64,000 nt of DNA from Plasmodium malariae (taxonomy: Eukaryota > Apicomplexa > Aconoidasida > Haemosporida > Plasmodiidae): positions 868,001 through 932,000 of the forward strand of contig NC_041785.1 in NCBI RefSeq assembly GCF_900090045.1. The letters are read 5' to 3'. The notes under the pieces were generated by a model, which did not search any database, was not told the DNA's origin, and saw only the letters and a program-made list of their open reading frames with translations. Of the stretch, positions 45,910 to 57,412 are shown in pieces; position 1 is the first letter of the stretch; every line of letters begins with the position of its first letter. The position numbers and the translations under genes are program-made.

Positions 45910-47265
45910 GATATATATTAAGAACAGACTCTAATCAAATTTGTGATAAACACTCGAAGCTTTTTTTTTTTTTTTTAAATAGAAGAAAGAAAAAAAAAGG
46001 AAAAAGGAAAAAGGAAATATGAAAAACGGAAAATGAAAAATGAAAAAATTAAGACGATTTATGTAATTTAACTAGAAAACTGGATATATTACAGTTTGAA
46101 TCATAACAGCATTAACTAAGTAAAAATGTACCATTTATTAGTTGGTATGGTTGTTGTGTACATACATATATGTATATACATATATGTTTTTTTTTCCCCC
46201 CCCCTCTATTCCCCATGATGATAGAAAAAGAAAATATGTAAAAGTCACGAAGAATGACCCTATTAGTATTTTTTAAGACTTATAGTTCGCATTATTTATA
46301 TATATATTCTTTTCTCATTTATCTCAGATATTTACATTTTTTTTTTTACTCCCCTTTTTACTATTTAAAAATAACATGATAATCACTTTAAAAAAAAAAA
46401 TAAAAGAAGGCACAGAATAAATAAGTGTCATTTAATAATGCACGCGGAATATGTTACCTTATACATGTATATATATATATATATATATACATACATGCAT
46501 ACGTACATAATTACTTATATTCATTTACGAAACCAAAACATTTTAGTACAAGGAATAATATACTTCTGTATACACTTATGTATAAATATATAGATAGATG
46601 CATACAATGTGTATGATATAATCATATTTGTTTTTAATTTTCATTTTTACAACATATATATATCTATAAATAATCCTTAGTTTTTAATTCATTCATAATA
46701 TTAACTTTTCTGTTTTTAATTTTTTTTTTTCAAACCATTACTTTAAGACGTTTTTGTAAATATATAGAGAAGATAATATATTTACTTTTAGCAATATATA
46801 ACCTCAAAAGAATTGGAGAAATATACATAAATTACCTTCATAATTTACAATAAAAAATAATACATTTATATGATATTTTGAAATGTTCCTTTAATTTCTG
46901 ATTTAAGGATTTAAGCAAAAAAAAAAAAAAAAAAAAAGAAAAGAAAAAAAAAAGAATAAATCACTTCTGCCATATCAGTAACATTGATAAAACTTTTAAA
47001 ATAGCAAAAAAATTTAGCAAACGTTCATATTTAATACTATCGTTTATCAAGTTGTACTAGGCATACATCTATATATATATATATATAAAACATATTTTAA
47101 TTATCATGAGTATACTATTATATACCTACCTGGCTTGTATATCCACACGCTGGGTAAATATGTAGGTTCACAAACACATGGTTACGTTGCAAACTAATGA
47201 ATCCATTTACGAGCTGCTGCATGCACAATTTTCAGACGTGTGCTCCACATTAAAAGAGACACACA
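45910..47265. other. Convergent 3' intergenic region
   Basis: Between the 3' ends of the HVA22-like gene and the CCCH gene. Poly-A/T tracts, (TA)n near 46,470, poly-A near 46,918, and a C9 run at 46196-46204 directly after poly-T, which is unusual for this genome. No gene seen. Confidence 0.65.
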
Positions 47266-50200
47266 CTAGTTTAAGTACACCTCATCACAATATACTGAAG
47301 TGGGAGGGGGAGGACAATAATAATAGCCATAGTGTCTATTATTTAAGTTATAAATCATTTGCTCATTAGCTAGATGATTCATATGATATTGACTGTTGAG
47401 GTACATGTCCATTGCATTAGCTGGTGGTTTCATAAATTTATTTTCAAAACTCACGTTTTGTGCGTCATTTGCATTTAGAATATAGCTGTACACTGAGGAA
47501 GGGTTTAAAGGAACTTTTTGTTGTTGAACATTTGGGACAGTATGAACATGTTGAGCATTTTGAAAACTTTTGATATTTCTTGTATTTTTCTTACTTCCTT
47601 TACTTTTTTTTCTGTTATTTGCATTTTCATAATCACCTAAATGAATATCTTTGCCGTAATTATTTTTTTCATCCTTTAGTGAAACTAGTTTAGATATTTT
47701 TTTTTTTTTTGGTTTGTTGTTCTCCCTTTTATGGTCGTCCGTTAACTCTATCTTTATTATGTCTTCATATGATTTTTCTTCTCTGTTTGCATTACTTTGT
47801 TTTTCTTTCCTTATTGTACTATCATTTGTATTTTTATGTGTAATATTTTTTATATAAGTACCCTTATTTTTATCCGTATTATCCTTTTTATCTCTTATCT
47901 TCACAGTAGTATAATCATGGTTATTGTTCATTGTATTTCTGTTATCATTAAATTCAGTTTCGTATGTACATTTTGTTCTACTACTTTTTTGATGGTTTAA
48001 TACATCATCATAATAGTTCGCTCCTTCAATGTTTGCTTCTTCATCTATAGCTTCCTTGAAGTATGACTCCTCATCTGTTAGTTCTTTCTCCGTATGCACT
48101 TTTTCCTTAAACATTTCTTCTTTGTAAATCCTCTTGCCGTGTTTATCATCAACGTATGTCTCTTCTTCAATTTTCTCTTCTTCATATAACCCTATGTTGT
48201 GTTTCTCCTCAACATGTACCCCATTTTTGTGCTTCTTTTTGTCATACTTCTCTTCATCGTATGACTCCTCAACTGTCCCTTTCTCAGAGGTAGTCATTTC
48301 CTCTTCATAAATCTCCCTATAGATGTTCTCCTCCTTCTCCTCCCCTCTCTTATCGAATCCATTTTCACGTCCATCTTTATCATTGCCACCATAGTTATCA
48401 TTATCACCATCGTTATTATCACCATCGTTATTATCACCATCGTTATTATCACCATCGTTATCATTATCACCATCGTTATCATTATCACCATCGTTATCAT
48501 TATCACCATCGTTATCATCTTCACCATCACTATCATCATTACCATCATTATTATTATCATAATCTTCATCTACTTCTTGCGAATGTGCATTTTTTATCAG
48601 TGCATCCATTTTTGTGCTATTCTGAGGGTTCACATTCTCGGAAGCAGTGTCATTATTCATTTTATCCATCATTGTAAACTGACTATAGTTGTATGGGTTT
48701 GCGTAATAATATAAATAGTTGGCATAATAATTGGGGGGCATATATGATATATTATTTTGATGATTGTAGAGGTAATATTCATATGGTTTTGTGAACTGAG
48801 AATGAGGATTAGACATAGCAGCTTCATTTTTGCCCATTTTATTATTTGTTTGGTTATAGCTCATATAAGGATTAAAGGTATTAAATTTCATTTGCATCAT
48901 TTTGTTATATAATAATGGGTTTGCATAATTATAATTGTAGTCTATATAATTAAATTGTTTTTCTGAATTATTCATTATTTGTTCATTATTGTGTTCATAA
49001 TTTATTTTATTTAATATAACAGAATTGCTTTTATTTTTTTCATCATTATGACTTCTAGCGCCATTTTTTTTTCTGCTTCTACTTTTATTAATTCCTTTTT
49101 CCTTATTACTATAATTAATGTTATCATTTTCGCTATTGTTACTATCATTTGTACTATTTTTCACCATTGTGTCTCCCCCAATACTCTCCTCAGTCTTTCC
49201 ATAGCACTGATTAATGTCCACTATCTCGAAAGTATTGTTAATGTAGGCTGCGTTCGCTTCGTCGACTAAATTCACTTCATTAGATACATTCGCTTCACTC
49301 ACTGCACTCACATCATCAATTTCGTTCACTGTACTACTTTTCTTTTCATCCTCTACATAATTGAAACTTGGCGAAATTGTCGTATCGCTATCGAAAAAAT
49401 TATTTTGTTCACCCATGTTTTTATTAATAGAAGTCATGCCACTGCCATTTATAGTTGCGTCTTTATTTTTACTGTTATGTTCTATGTATTTATTATAATT
49501 AAAGTTTTTTAATTTTAATTGTTTTTCTTTATTTCTGTTTCTATTTTTTTTTTTTTTTTTCCTTTCTCCTCTATTGTTATGAAGTCCATTATTTCCGTTC
49601 ATATGATTTATATTATTATGGTTATACACTTTCATACAGTTTGTGTTATTGTACCCATGTTCAATGTTTGCTATACTCATTACTTTAAAACTGTTTAGCA
49701 TCATATCAAAATTTTTGTTAAAATTGTCTCTGTTATACCTTTCATTGTTATTACTATCATTGCTGTTTGTATTCATAATACTACCTTTTTTGCAATTGTT
49801 ATTACTACTATTTTCTATAATATTATTATTGTCATTGTCATTATTCATTGACATTCTATTATTATTCGTTTCGTTTATATTCCCATTATCTAAAAAAGTT
49901 GTTAAGTCGTTTTCTCCAACTAACTCGGTATTACTTTTTTCTAATAAAATTTCTGGAATTCTTGGAACTCTTAGTTCATCAATGGTATGAGCAAAACGAC
50001 ATGTAGATCCATTTAAACAAGTTTTATTAGCTACAAATTTACACATAGAAGACTTATATGCAAATAAATTTTGTGCAGATTTTAATTCATCTTGGTTATG
50101 AGCATAATTACATTTTTTATTAAAACATTTTTCTCCTTTTAACAACTTATAACAAAGTTTTGTTCTTTTCAAATCTGGAATTGATCTTAAGTCTTCAATC

Positions 50201-50307
50201 GAATGAGCATAGTCACAATTATCTCCTTCTTTGCACCTATTTTCCATATGCAGAGGGCATAATTTAGTTTTCCAGAAATGCTGGCGAAGAGTTACGGACA
50301 TTTTCAT
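47266..50307 (-). CDS. Triple CCCH zinc finger RNA-binding protein
   Basis: Single exon, 1,013 residues, ATG at 50307 (second Met two codons later). Three CCCH fingers lie at the N-terminus: Cys17-x7-Cys25-x5-Cys31-x3-His35 (KTKLCPLH), Cys52-x8-Cys61-x4-Cys66-x3-His70 (RTKLCYKL), and Cys89-x7-Cys97-x5-Cys103-x3-His107. Each is followed by a (D/E)-x-L-(R/K) helix. This compact three-finger block is typical of apicomplexan mRNA-binding regulators. The remaining 900 residues are low complexity: Asn-rich, Lys-rich (KKKKKNRNRNKEK near 255), an Asp/Asn/Gly repeat near 580-650, and a Glu-rich segment. A Tyr/Asn-rich stretch recurs (YANYLYYYANPYNY), and the end is Pro/Tyr-rich (CPPPPTSVY). Probably a post-transcriptional regulator; targets cannot be inferred. 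Confidence 0.9.
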   Translation of the reverse strand: MKMSVTLRQHFWKTKLCPLHMENRCKEGDNCDYAHSIEDLRSIPDLKRTKLCYKLLKGEKCFNKKCNYAHNQDELKSAQNLFAYKSSMCKFVANKTCLNGSTCRFAHTIDELRVPRIPEILLEKSNTELVGENDLTTFLDNGNINETNNNRMSMNNDNDNNNIIENSSNNNCKKGSIMNTNSNDSNNNERYNRDNFNKNFDMMLNSFKVMSIANIEHGYNNTNCMKVYNHNNINHMNGNNGLHNNRGERKKKKKNRNRNKEKQLKLKNFNYNKYIEHNSKNKDATINGSGMTSINKNMGEQNNFFDSDTTISPSFNYVEDEKKSSTVNEIDDVSAVSEANVSNEVNLVDEANAAYINNTFEIVDINQCYGKTEESIGGDTMVKNSTNDSNNSENDNINYSNKEKGINKSRSRKKNGARSHNDEKNKSNSVILNKINYEHNNEQIMNNSEKQFNYIDYNYNYANPLLYNKMMQMKFNTFNPYMSYNQTNNKMGKNEAAMSNPHSQFTKPYEYYLYNHQNNISYMPPNYYANYLYYYANPYNYSQFTMMDKMNNDTASENVNPQNSTKMDALIKNAHSQEVDEDYDNNNDGNDDSDGEDDNDGDNDNDGDNDNDGDNDNDGDNNDGDNNDGDNNDGDNDNYGGNDKDGRENGFDKRGEEKEENIYREIYEEEMTTSEKGTVEESYDEEKYDKKKHKNGVHVEEKHNIGLYEEEKIEEETYVDDKHGKRIYKEEMFKEKVHTEKELTDEESYFKEAIDEEANIEGANYYDDVLNHQKSSRTKCTYETEFNDNRNTMNNNHDYTTVKIRDKKDNTDKNKGTYIKNITHKNTNDSTIRKEKQSNANREEKSYEDIIKIELTDDHKRENNKPKKKKISKLVSLKDEKNNYGKDIHLGDYENANNRKKSKGSKKNTRNIKSFQNAQHVHTVPNVQQQKVPLNPSSVYSYILNANDAQNVSFENKFMKPPANAMDMYLNSQYHMNHLANEQMIYNLNNRHYGYYYCPPPPTSVYCDEVYLN
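48392..48566 (-). repeat. Coding Asp/Asn/Gly repeat
   Basis: Within the CCCH protein, imperfect triplet-based units of 15-18 bp (TCACCATCGTTATTA and TCACCATCGTTATCATTA on the + strand) encode DGDNDN/ DGDNN repeats. All are in multiples of three, so the frame is preserved, unlike the intergenic minisatellites of this window. Confidence 0.9.
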
Positions 50308-51087
50308 ATTTCTATAATTAGGAATATTGTGTATTTAATTCGGTACAATGTGAGATAGTATAGACGACCAAAAGGAAAAAAAAAAAAAAGAGACAACAAA
50401 GGGGAAGCAATGAAAACGAAGAAGCAAAAGCGAAACAGCAAAAAAGAAACAATAAAAACGAAACCAACAATGAGCAACAAACAAAAAATTGAATTAATTA
50501 GGTGAAGAAAAAAAAAAAAAAAGGTCCAATTAATCACAACAATTGACAAAAATAAAAAATAAAAATAATAAAAGAAATAAAAAATTACATTGAAACAATA
50601 TGAAATAGGCAAGCACTTTTCATCATAAGTAATAAAAAGATTAATTTTGTAACATTTTTTAACAATATTAAAATAAGTAGAATGTTTCTAATTGTCTTTA
50701 TATAAATTTTCATATAAATGTTAATATCTTACAAACAATTTTATGCAGTTAGGTAGTTTATATTATTTCTGTTGACACACGAGAAAAAGAATAATAAACA
50801 TACATGTATTTATGTAAATAAATATACATTTACTTCTTGCAATTTCCCTTTTTTTTTTAATTTTAAGCCAATAAATGAAATATCGAATGAAATACAAAAA
50901 TGGAAGAAAAAAAAGAAAAATGTATGTATCTATTTATTTAAGGCGTATTTTTAAGGTATTTTTTTTTTTTTTTTTTTTTATAGTTTTTGTGAGGACAGTA
51001 ATGTATCGAGTATTTTCTTGTACGTATATATGTAGATATATAAATTCACAAGTATAAGTATACATACACATACACATACACATACAC

Positions 51088-51123
<36 letters not shown>

Positions 51124-52685
51124 AAAAAAAAAAAATATTTCCTATGTTTAATTATTTCCTTGCCTGTTCAGAATTTTTTTTCTTTTCATTGCATTTGCAT
51201 ACGCAACCAAAAATTGGTGAAATATATATATGCCAAATTTAAAAAAAGCCGAACAGTCGAATAACAAAAGCATGGAAAAAAAGGAAATTAAACTGTTTAT
51301 CTTTTAGCCGTAAATGCGTATTCTTTGTGTATATACAAATAGCAGTTTTGTATAAAATGCTAGAACGTGAAAGTTGGATATATTTTTCTTTTAAGAAAAA
51401 AAATTAAATAATACACTAATTATACTGGAAATAACAGTCTTTATAAAAAGAAGACATATATAAAAATGAACAACAAAAAATGAGAGAAGTTACAACATTG
51501 AAACAGAATTCCTATTTTACATAAATATTGTTGAAATTTACCCTTAATTATGTTGTAATATCAAATAAAGCGTTTTTTTATTTTTATTTTTTTGATATTA
51601 TGTACATATATATATGCGCTGAGAGAAAGTCAATTATTTAATTAATTGCTTGTTTTCCTTATGTATCGAAATAGCTACCTCTTTCTATATAAATGACTAC
51701 TTTTATGCTTAGATGAAAATCACGTATTTTTTTGTAAATATAAGAAGCTAATGCATATTGTTACATAAATTAAAAAAAATGTTTAAATAAGAGAAATAAT
51801 TTATAAAAAAAAAAAAAAAAAAAGATACCTGTGCTTGTACATGTACTTATTATTCCTTTCAATTGAAAATAATATCATTTTTAAGCGAATGACCACACAA
51901 CATATGCAAAAGAATATAGACACATATGAAATATAATTCATTTCGAGCTTATACGTTAGTATATATGTTTATAGGTCTTATTAATAAAGAAATTAAATCA
52001 TAAAATATAACACAAAAATATGCACAATTTGAATAATTTCCATAATTTTCATAATATGTATAATTTGCTTGTGATCTTGTTAGAATGATGTAGTACGGAT
52101 ACAGGTCATATGCCACTTTCTTTTTGTATTAGAATTCGGAATAAATGAAAGACAAACAACATATTAAGTATATGAAATAAATATTTAAATAAGACCTTTT
52201 TTTTTTTCTTTTTTTTCTTTTTTACATTAATATATATAAGAATTTATAATTTTACAAACATAAGGAAACTAAATGTATAACATTACAAACTCTTTAAAAA
52301 TTTCTCACCCGCAGAATCTTCTAATAATAGAATATGTTATGTCATTCTATATTTTACTTGACAGATTTCATCGATCTTTCTGTTATACAAGATTGAGAAT
52401 ATATATATTAACATATATTTAATCTTTTCTACTTGTTCTATTTTTGCGCGTGTTCATATAAACTTCCGCCTTCCATTTAATAATATTTCCCTCCTAATAC
52501 ATACCTTTGTTCCTTTAATTCCTTCAAAATGAATCTTTTTCCTTTATTTTTTAGATATCATCCCATACATTTATTTGTTTTACCCTTTTGATTTTTAGTT
52601 TAGCCAAAAATGAATGTATAATAAAAAGAAAAATAAATAATATAATATAAACAATTTACATGTCTACATAAGGAGGAGAATCTTC
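50308..52685. other. Intergenic region upstream of the CCCH gene
   Basis: About 2.4 kb that should include the promoter and 5' UTR of the CCCH gene and the 3' UTR of ZPR1. Poly-A near 50,380 and 50,510, poly-T near 50,960, a (CA)n tract (listed), poly-A near 51,810, poly-T near 52,200. No gene seen. Confidence 0.6.
51060..51120. repeat. (CA)n microsatellite
   Basis: Degenerate TACACA units grade into an uninterrupted CACACA run of about 30 bp. Non-coding. Confidence 0.9.
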
Positions 52686-54551
52686 TTAGTAATTTTCCGT
52701 TACCATAGAAGTAAGACCTAGCATGTCATTTTGTTCATATGTTCTTTCATATTCTTCTTCTTTTAAATTTTCATCCTCATCAATTTTATCACTAGATATA
52801 TAACTATTTGAGGCAATATCATCAATGATCAAATCGTAAGGACACAATTCTTCTGTTTTACATAATTTGTATAAATTAGAAATTAGATTTTTAATTTTAT
52901 GTGTAAAAGAAGCATCGCTATTTATTGTTATGTTCATGCTTTTTTTTTCATTTCCGTTCTCATGATTGTGAGTGTTAATGTTCGAATCACCAAGTAAAAA
53001 TTTAAACTTGTCTTCCAAAGATTCTATTATTTTTATAATTAGCCCTTCAACAGTAGTTAGAGTACCACCAAGTGTGCCATATTCAGATGTTAAATCAACA
53101 ATCGGAATATGAATTGATGCTGTTTCGGATTTAATTACAAATCTATTTAAATCACATTTATTTCTAACAGTGAGTATAATTTTTTTCCCTCTGGGGTTAA
53201 TTTCCCCACTACTTTTAATTTCGCTTGTTTTAAAATTACAATTAGCACAAACATATGATAAAATTAGACATTTTTTAAAACCTGGTATGCTAATTTCACA
53301 AAAATTATTAACACCTAAATAATTGCAACATGGACAATTCGATGTAAAGGATTCAATTAATTTCCCTTCCTCCTCATCACTTATATTCTTATATTTCATA
53401 CAAGTGTTTCCAGTGTCATTATGCATGTGAACGTATTTTTTTATAAAATCGAAGTTTTCTTTTTTTATATTATTTCCATCATCCTTTACTTTTATTTCCT
53501 TTGTGTTCGAATTAGTTCCTCCATGGTCTTCTTTTTCGTCAGTTTGTCTATTTTCGTAAACTTGGCTCTTTTCGTCAACTTCTTTTTTTTCGTCAACTAT
53601 CCTTTTTTCTTCAAAATCCTCTTCATAAAAACCTAATTCATTTAACTCTTCTTTATTTCTCTCATAATGTTGAACAGTGACTACATTTGTGTTCACATCT
53701 TCATCATAATGTTCTAGTGAGCTTAACCCAGAAGGGTCCACAATTTCAACTGTGAAGGGTAATTCTTTTGATATAATAAATAAGGATAATTTATGGATAG
53801 TTGACTCAATCATTTTAATATAATTTTCTATTGTTATTTGTTGATACTTTTCGTTTGCACTAGATGAACGTTCATCTTTTATATAACCGCGGCTTCCTTT
53901 TTCGTCATCTGTATTTTCATTATCTTTTCCTTTTAATTGTTCGTTCGTATGGTCCTTAGCTGCATTTCTCGCTTCATTGTTTTCCTCTTTCGTGGGTGTT
54001 TTTTTTGGTATTTCGATATGTTCTATATTTTCGCCATTCCCATTTTTCTGTACTTCTCCCCCCTTCTCTTCATTAAGTGTGTCCTCACTAATTTTATTAA
54101 CCCTATTATACATATCCTTTAAATTCTTTACATAATCACTAAGATTATTTAGGGAAGTTTGAATAAACCCTTCTATTGTATTAATAGACCCTTTTTGTGT
54201 TTCTTTCGGGATTTCAAAATCTATTTCAGGAATTTTAAAAACTCCATATTCAGACTTTATTAATTGTCTATCTAAATGTTCTTTTTTTGTTATTTTAAAT
54301 ATTATTTTGATACCTTTCTCCTTTATTGTATTTAAATCTTGAATAACATTATTTCTATAATTACAAAATTCGCACTCAAAAGAATGTATTAATGTGTTTT
54401 TAAAATAAGGAATTTCAATTTTCACAATTTTGTTTATTCCTTCTTTTTCACAATTTATGCATAAGGAACGCACTTCAATTGTATCATTAATTAAATCCTT
54501 TTCCCTTTCCCCACATTTTTCGCCTTGTTTTTCGTTTAAATTGTTTTCCAT
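52686..54551 (-). CDS. ZPR1: ZPR1 zinc finger protein
   Basis: Single exon, 621 residues. ZPR1 binds translation elongation factor eEF1A, acting as its folding chaperone, and shuttles to the nucleus after growth signals. Two copies of the ZPR1 module are visible. Module 1: Cys31-x2-Cys34 and Cys60-x2-Cys63 (CINC, CEFC) followed by an A-domain with KSEYGVFKIPEIDFEIP and GSINTIEGF. Module 2: Cys406-x2-Cys409 (CPCC) and Cys435-x2-Cys438 (CANC), followed by KSETASIHIPIVDL and GGTLTTVEGLI. Human ZPR1 is about 460 residues; the excess here is a hydrophilic Glu/Lys/Asn-rich insert at about 165-245 and an Asp/Glu-rich linker at about 300-395. The frame continues upstream to a GTG, but ATG 54551 (MENNLNEKQ) is the first real start. 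Confidence 0.96.
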   Translation of the reverse strand: MENNLNEKQGEKCGEREKDLINDTIEVRSLCINCEKEGINKIVKIEIPYFKNTLIHSFECEFCNYRNNVIQDLNTIKEKGIKIIFKITKKEHLDRQLIKSEYGVFKIPEIDFEIPKETQKGSINTIEGFIQTSLNNLSDYVKNLKDMYNRVNKISEDTLNEEKGGEVQKNGNGENIEHIEIPKKTPTKEENNEARNAAKDHTNEQLKGKDNENTDDEKGSRGYIKDERSSSANEKYQQITIENYIKMIESTIHKLSLFIISKELPFTVEIVDPSGLSSLEHYDEDVNTNVVTVQHYERNKEELNELGFYEEDFEEKRIVDEKKEVDEKSQVYENRQTDEKEDHGGTNSNTKEIKVKDDGNNIKKENFDFIKKYVHMHNDTGNTCMKYKNISDEEEGKLIESFTSNCPCCNYLGVNNFCEISIPGFKKCLILSYVCANCNFKTSEIKSSGEINPRGKKIILTVRNKCDLNRFVIKSETASIHIPIVDLTSEYGTLGGTLTTVEGLIIKIIESLEDKFKFLLGDSNINTHNHENGNEKKSMNITINSDASFTHKIKNLISNLYKLCKTEELCPYDLIIDDIASNSYISSDKIDEDENLKEEEYERTYEQNDMLGLTSMVTENY

Positions 54552-55407
54552 AGGCAATAAAATAAAATGGGGAAGGTAACACACAATAATGAAAAGTAGT
54601 ATAAGGTAAATACAGCAGAATAATGCAAAATATAGTGAGAGATTTGTGCAAGATGTGATATGACAATATAATAAAAAATAGAATAAAACATAGTATTATA
54701 AAAAACTCCAAGTTGAGATAACCGCGTTTCGTAGGTAAATATGTTTCTCCAAATTTGCAGCAAAAATTGTGTTAAAAAGTGCTTATCTTACACATTGTAG
54801 TATGCATATATAGATATTCTGTATAAATGTATGCGCATATATATACCTAAGCGTTATTATACAGATAATAAAGCCATAATACAAATGAAACTTTTGGCCT
54901 TTTAAAAAGTTGAAAAGATAAGTTATTTAAATGACATTTTTAAAATAAAAAAGTTTTTAAAACATAAACAATTAAAAAAGGTGAATCGGGTTACACTCTT
55001 TTTGTAAAAGGGGGTATGTACGTTTTTCATTACAAATATATATATATAAAAGAGAAAAAAAGGGCCAAATATGCAAAAATTAAAATGGGAAAAGAATGAA
55101 AAAAAAAAAAAAAAAAAAGCGAAAAATAATGAAAAATAAATAAAATTTTATAATTCTGGCTTATTCAAATACATTCTTTTATTTTATATTTGTTTCTTCC
55201 TACTTTTTCCGTTTTGCCAACATTTTTTATGCAATATTTTTTCTGTTAAATATTTTATTTATTGTTTACATATTTTTATATATACGTTTATTTGTATATA
55301 AATGTTTGCTAATTTGTAAATATATGTTTATTAATTTTATTTATTTATTATTATTTTTTTGTTTTTTCTGTTCTATTTTTTTTGGTTTTGCTGTGTCGTA
55401 GTATTAC
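54552..55407. other. Intergenic region
   Basis: Promoter side of ZPR1 and 3' flank of the next gene. Poly-A at about 55,099-55,118, a TTTATTTGTATATAAATG-type A+T-rich stretch near 55,280, and an isolated AAAGGGGG near 55,006 that could be a G-rich promoter element. No gene seen. Confidence 0.6.
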
Positions 55408-56487
55408 TTAAATACTATGTGCTTCAAAGTTTTGGTAATCAGTCTGTAGTAACGGGGCTTCTTCAGTATTGTTATAGTCATAAATATAATATTTAACAAC
55501 AAAACCAAGAGCGACAATAATGACTATATAGAAGAAAATGTAATTTACAAATATATAGGAAAAAATCGTAAAAAATATATAAATGACAATTGCCACTACT
55601 ATCCATTTCTAAAAAAAAAAAAAAAAAAAAAAAAGTTTTAAAAAATTGTGTGAACTAATAATTGACATTGCCGAAGAAGGTTACGTCAACAAAATATTTA
55701 ATTTTAAAATTGTGCTAACGTGTCTACATATGCGTACGGATATGTATATATGTACGTAAGCGTATGTACATACTTATGTGTACGTATGTTTACATATATA
55801 TATATATTTGCTTGATGAAAAGTTCATCTGCGCTAATTTGGTTTTACTAAAATTTGGTTTTTGTCGAAAGTCATTTCATTTGGTAGAAGCTCGTGATAGT
55901 CACCTTTGCTTTGCATATTATCGCTCATATGTAATAAATTATAAATAGTTGAATTTCTGCAATATAAAAAACAGACAAATCGTTGGTTATTCATATTTAT
56001 TTGTTAATTTTTTTTTTTTTTTCAGTTATTTTTAAGTGCACTATTTAAAAGGGTATTTATAGTATAGTAATTTTAAAGTATAAATGTATAATTATTGTAT
56101 GTGCTTGCGTATGGTTATTCAGTGTGGTTGCTATTAGATGGGATAAAATGAAAAACGTGGTGTTCATCCTAGTTAATGACATAATACTGTACGTTCTTCT
56201 TTCCCATTTTTTCAGTGTTCTTTACACATAAATACGTGTGTTAATGCACACATATACATACATATGTACAAATGTATATATATATTTATATACACATGTA
56301 CGTAGATATATATGTATACGCATATGGATATACACATATACGTGTGCAAAATGCCAAAATGAATCTTTTTTTTGTTGTTTTTAAGTAACCTTTGAGCTAA
56401 GCTGTTCACAGCATTTTTCATCAAGCCTACAGTACTCTTGAACATTTCGCCCAATTTGTCCAAATTTATTGTATTATGACCATCCAT
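55408..56487 (-). CDS. Small three-exon membrane protein, unrecognised
   Basis: Exons on the minus strand: 56487-56390, 55956-55848, 55608-55408. Splice sites are all GT...AG with T-rich acceptors and phases agree (2, then 0), giving 135 residues. The N-terminal half is hydrophilic with an amphipathic helix (LDKLGEMFKSTVGLMKNAVNSLAQR). Residues about 70-113 form a long hydrophobic region, either two membrane passes or a hairpin (WIVVAIVIYIFFTIF, FFYIVIIVALGFVV). The tail is short and acidic (NNTEEAPLLQTDYQNF). The proposed ATG sits directly after a TTTTATTTGCAG acceptor, so there is probably a 5' UTR intron or an unseen coding exon upstream. The layout is reminiscent of small SNARE-like or ER/Golgi membrane proteins, but no family can be named. 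Confidence is in the gene's existence, not its role. Confidence 0.65.
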
Positions 56488-56861
56488 CTGCAAATAAAAC
56501 ATGAAAAATAATATTTCGTTTCTTAAAAAGGTAAGAAATTTTTTATTCCTTGTTTATGCATTTTTGTACCATTTAATATCAATGTACATATGTATGTATA
56601 TTGTTATACTATATTAATGTAAAAACCACGCTGAATTTTCTTTACTTTTATTTAAAAATTAAGAAAAATGGTATGTTATATACTGTTCAAATAAAACAAA
56701 TTGTGTATATTGTGTGTTAGATGATTTTAAATTTTTATTATCCTTTATACGCAGTAGACATGGAATTTAGAAAAACAAAGTAAAAACAGTGAAAACAATC
56801 TTAATATCAATAAATTTACATTTATTGTAAAAATGAGTGTTTTAATTTGGACAAACTGGTT

Positions 56862-56935
56862 TTTTTCGTTTTTATTTCTTTCATTTTTATTTCTTTCATT
56901 TTTATTTCTTTCATTTTTCTTTCTTTTTTCTATTT
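56862..56935. repeat. 15-bp minisatellite
   Basis: About four copies of TTTTATTTCTTTCAT, degenerating into a pyrimidine tract on the right. Non-coding. Confidence 0.8.
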
Positions 56936-57195
56936 TTTTTTTTATTTTTATCTTCTTTTTTTTTTTTTCATGTATAATACACATATACTAGCAAAAATTT
57001 TTCAAATTAATTATTTTTTTGAAGAGGTGAAAATTAAAAGTTGGTGAGTAGAAGATGAAAAAAATAATGGAGGCCAAAAAATGAAGCGGAAAAAATGACG
57101 AGGTAAAAACGACGAGGTAAAAATGACGAGCAAAAAAAATGAAAAGTACAGGATGCAGAGTAAAAAATAACCGATAAAAAAAGAAATATATTAAT

Positions 57196-57412
57196 TGAAG
57201 AGCACAAAATATGGAGTACAAAATGAGGAGTACAGAATGAGGAGTACAAAATGGAAAGTACAAAATGGAAAGTACAAAATGGAAAGTACAAAATGAAAAG
57301 TACAAAATGAAAAGTACAAAATGAAAAGTACAAAATGAAAAGTACAAAATGAAAAGTACAAAATGAAAAGTACAAAATGAAAAGTACAAAATGAAAAGTA
57401 CAAAATGAAGAG
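57196..57412. repeat. 14-bp minisatellite
   Basis: About 15 copies of a 14-bp unit, AGTACAAAATGAAA with variants ending GAGG and GGAA. The minus strand is open in all three frames (Phe/Leu/Cys/Thr-rich peptides) because the unit is stop-free on that strand and not a multiple of three. Not coding. Preceded by a short irregular AAAATGACGAGGT repeat at about 57,090-57,135. Confidence 0.92.

Noticed and set aside
56988..57403. Three minus-strand ORFs rich in FCTFHFVLFILY
   Set aside because: All frames of the second 14-bp minisatellite are open; no gene signals.
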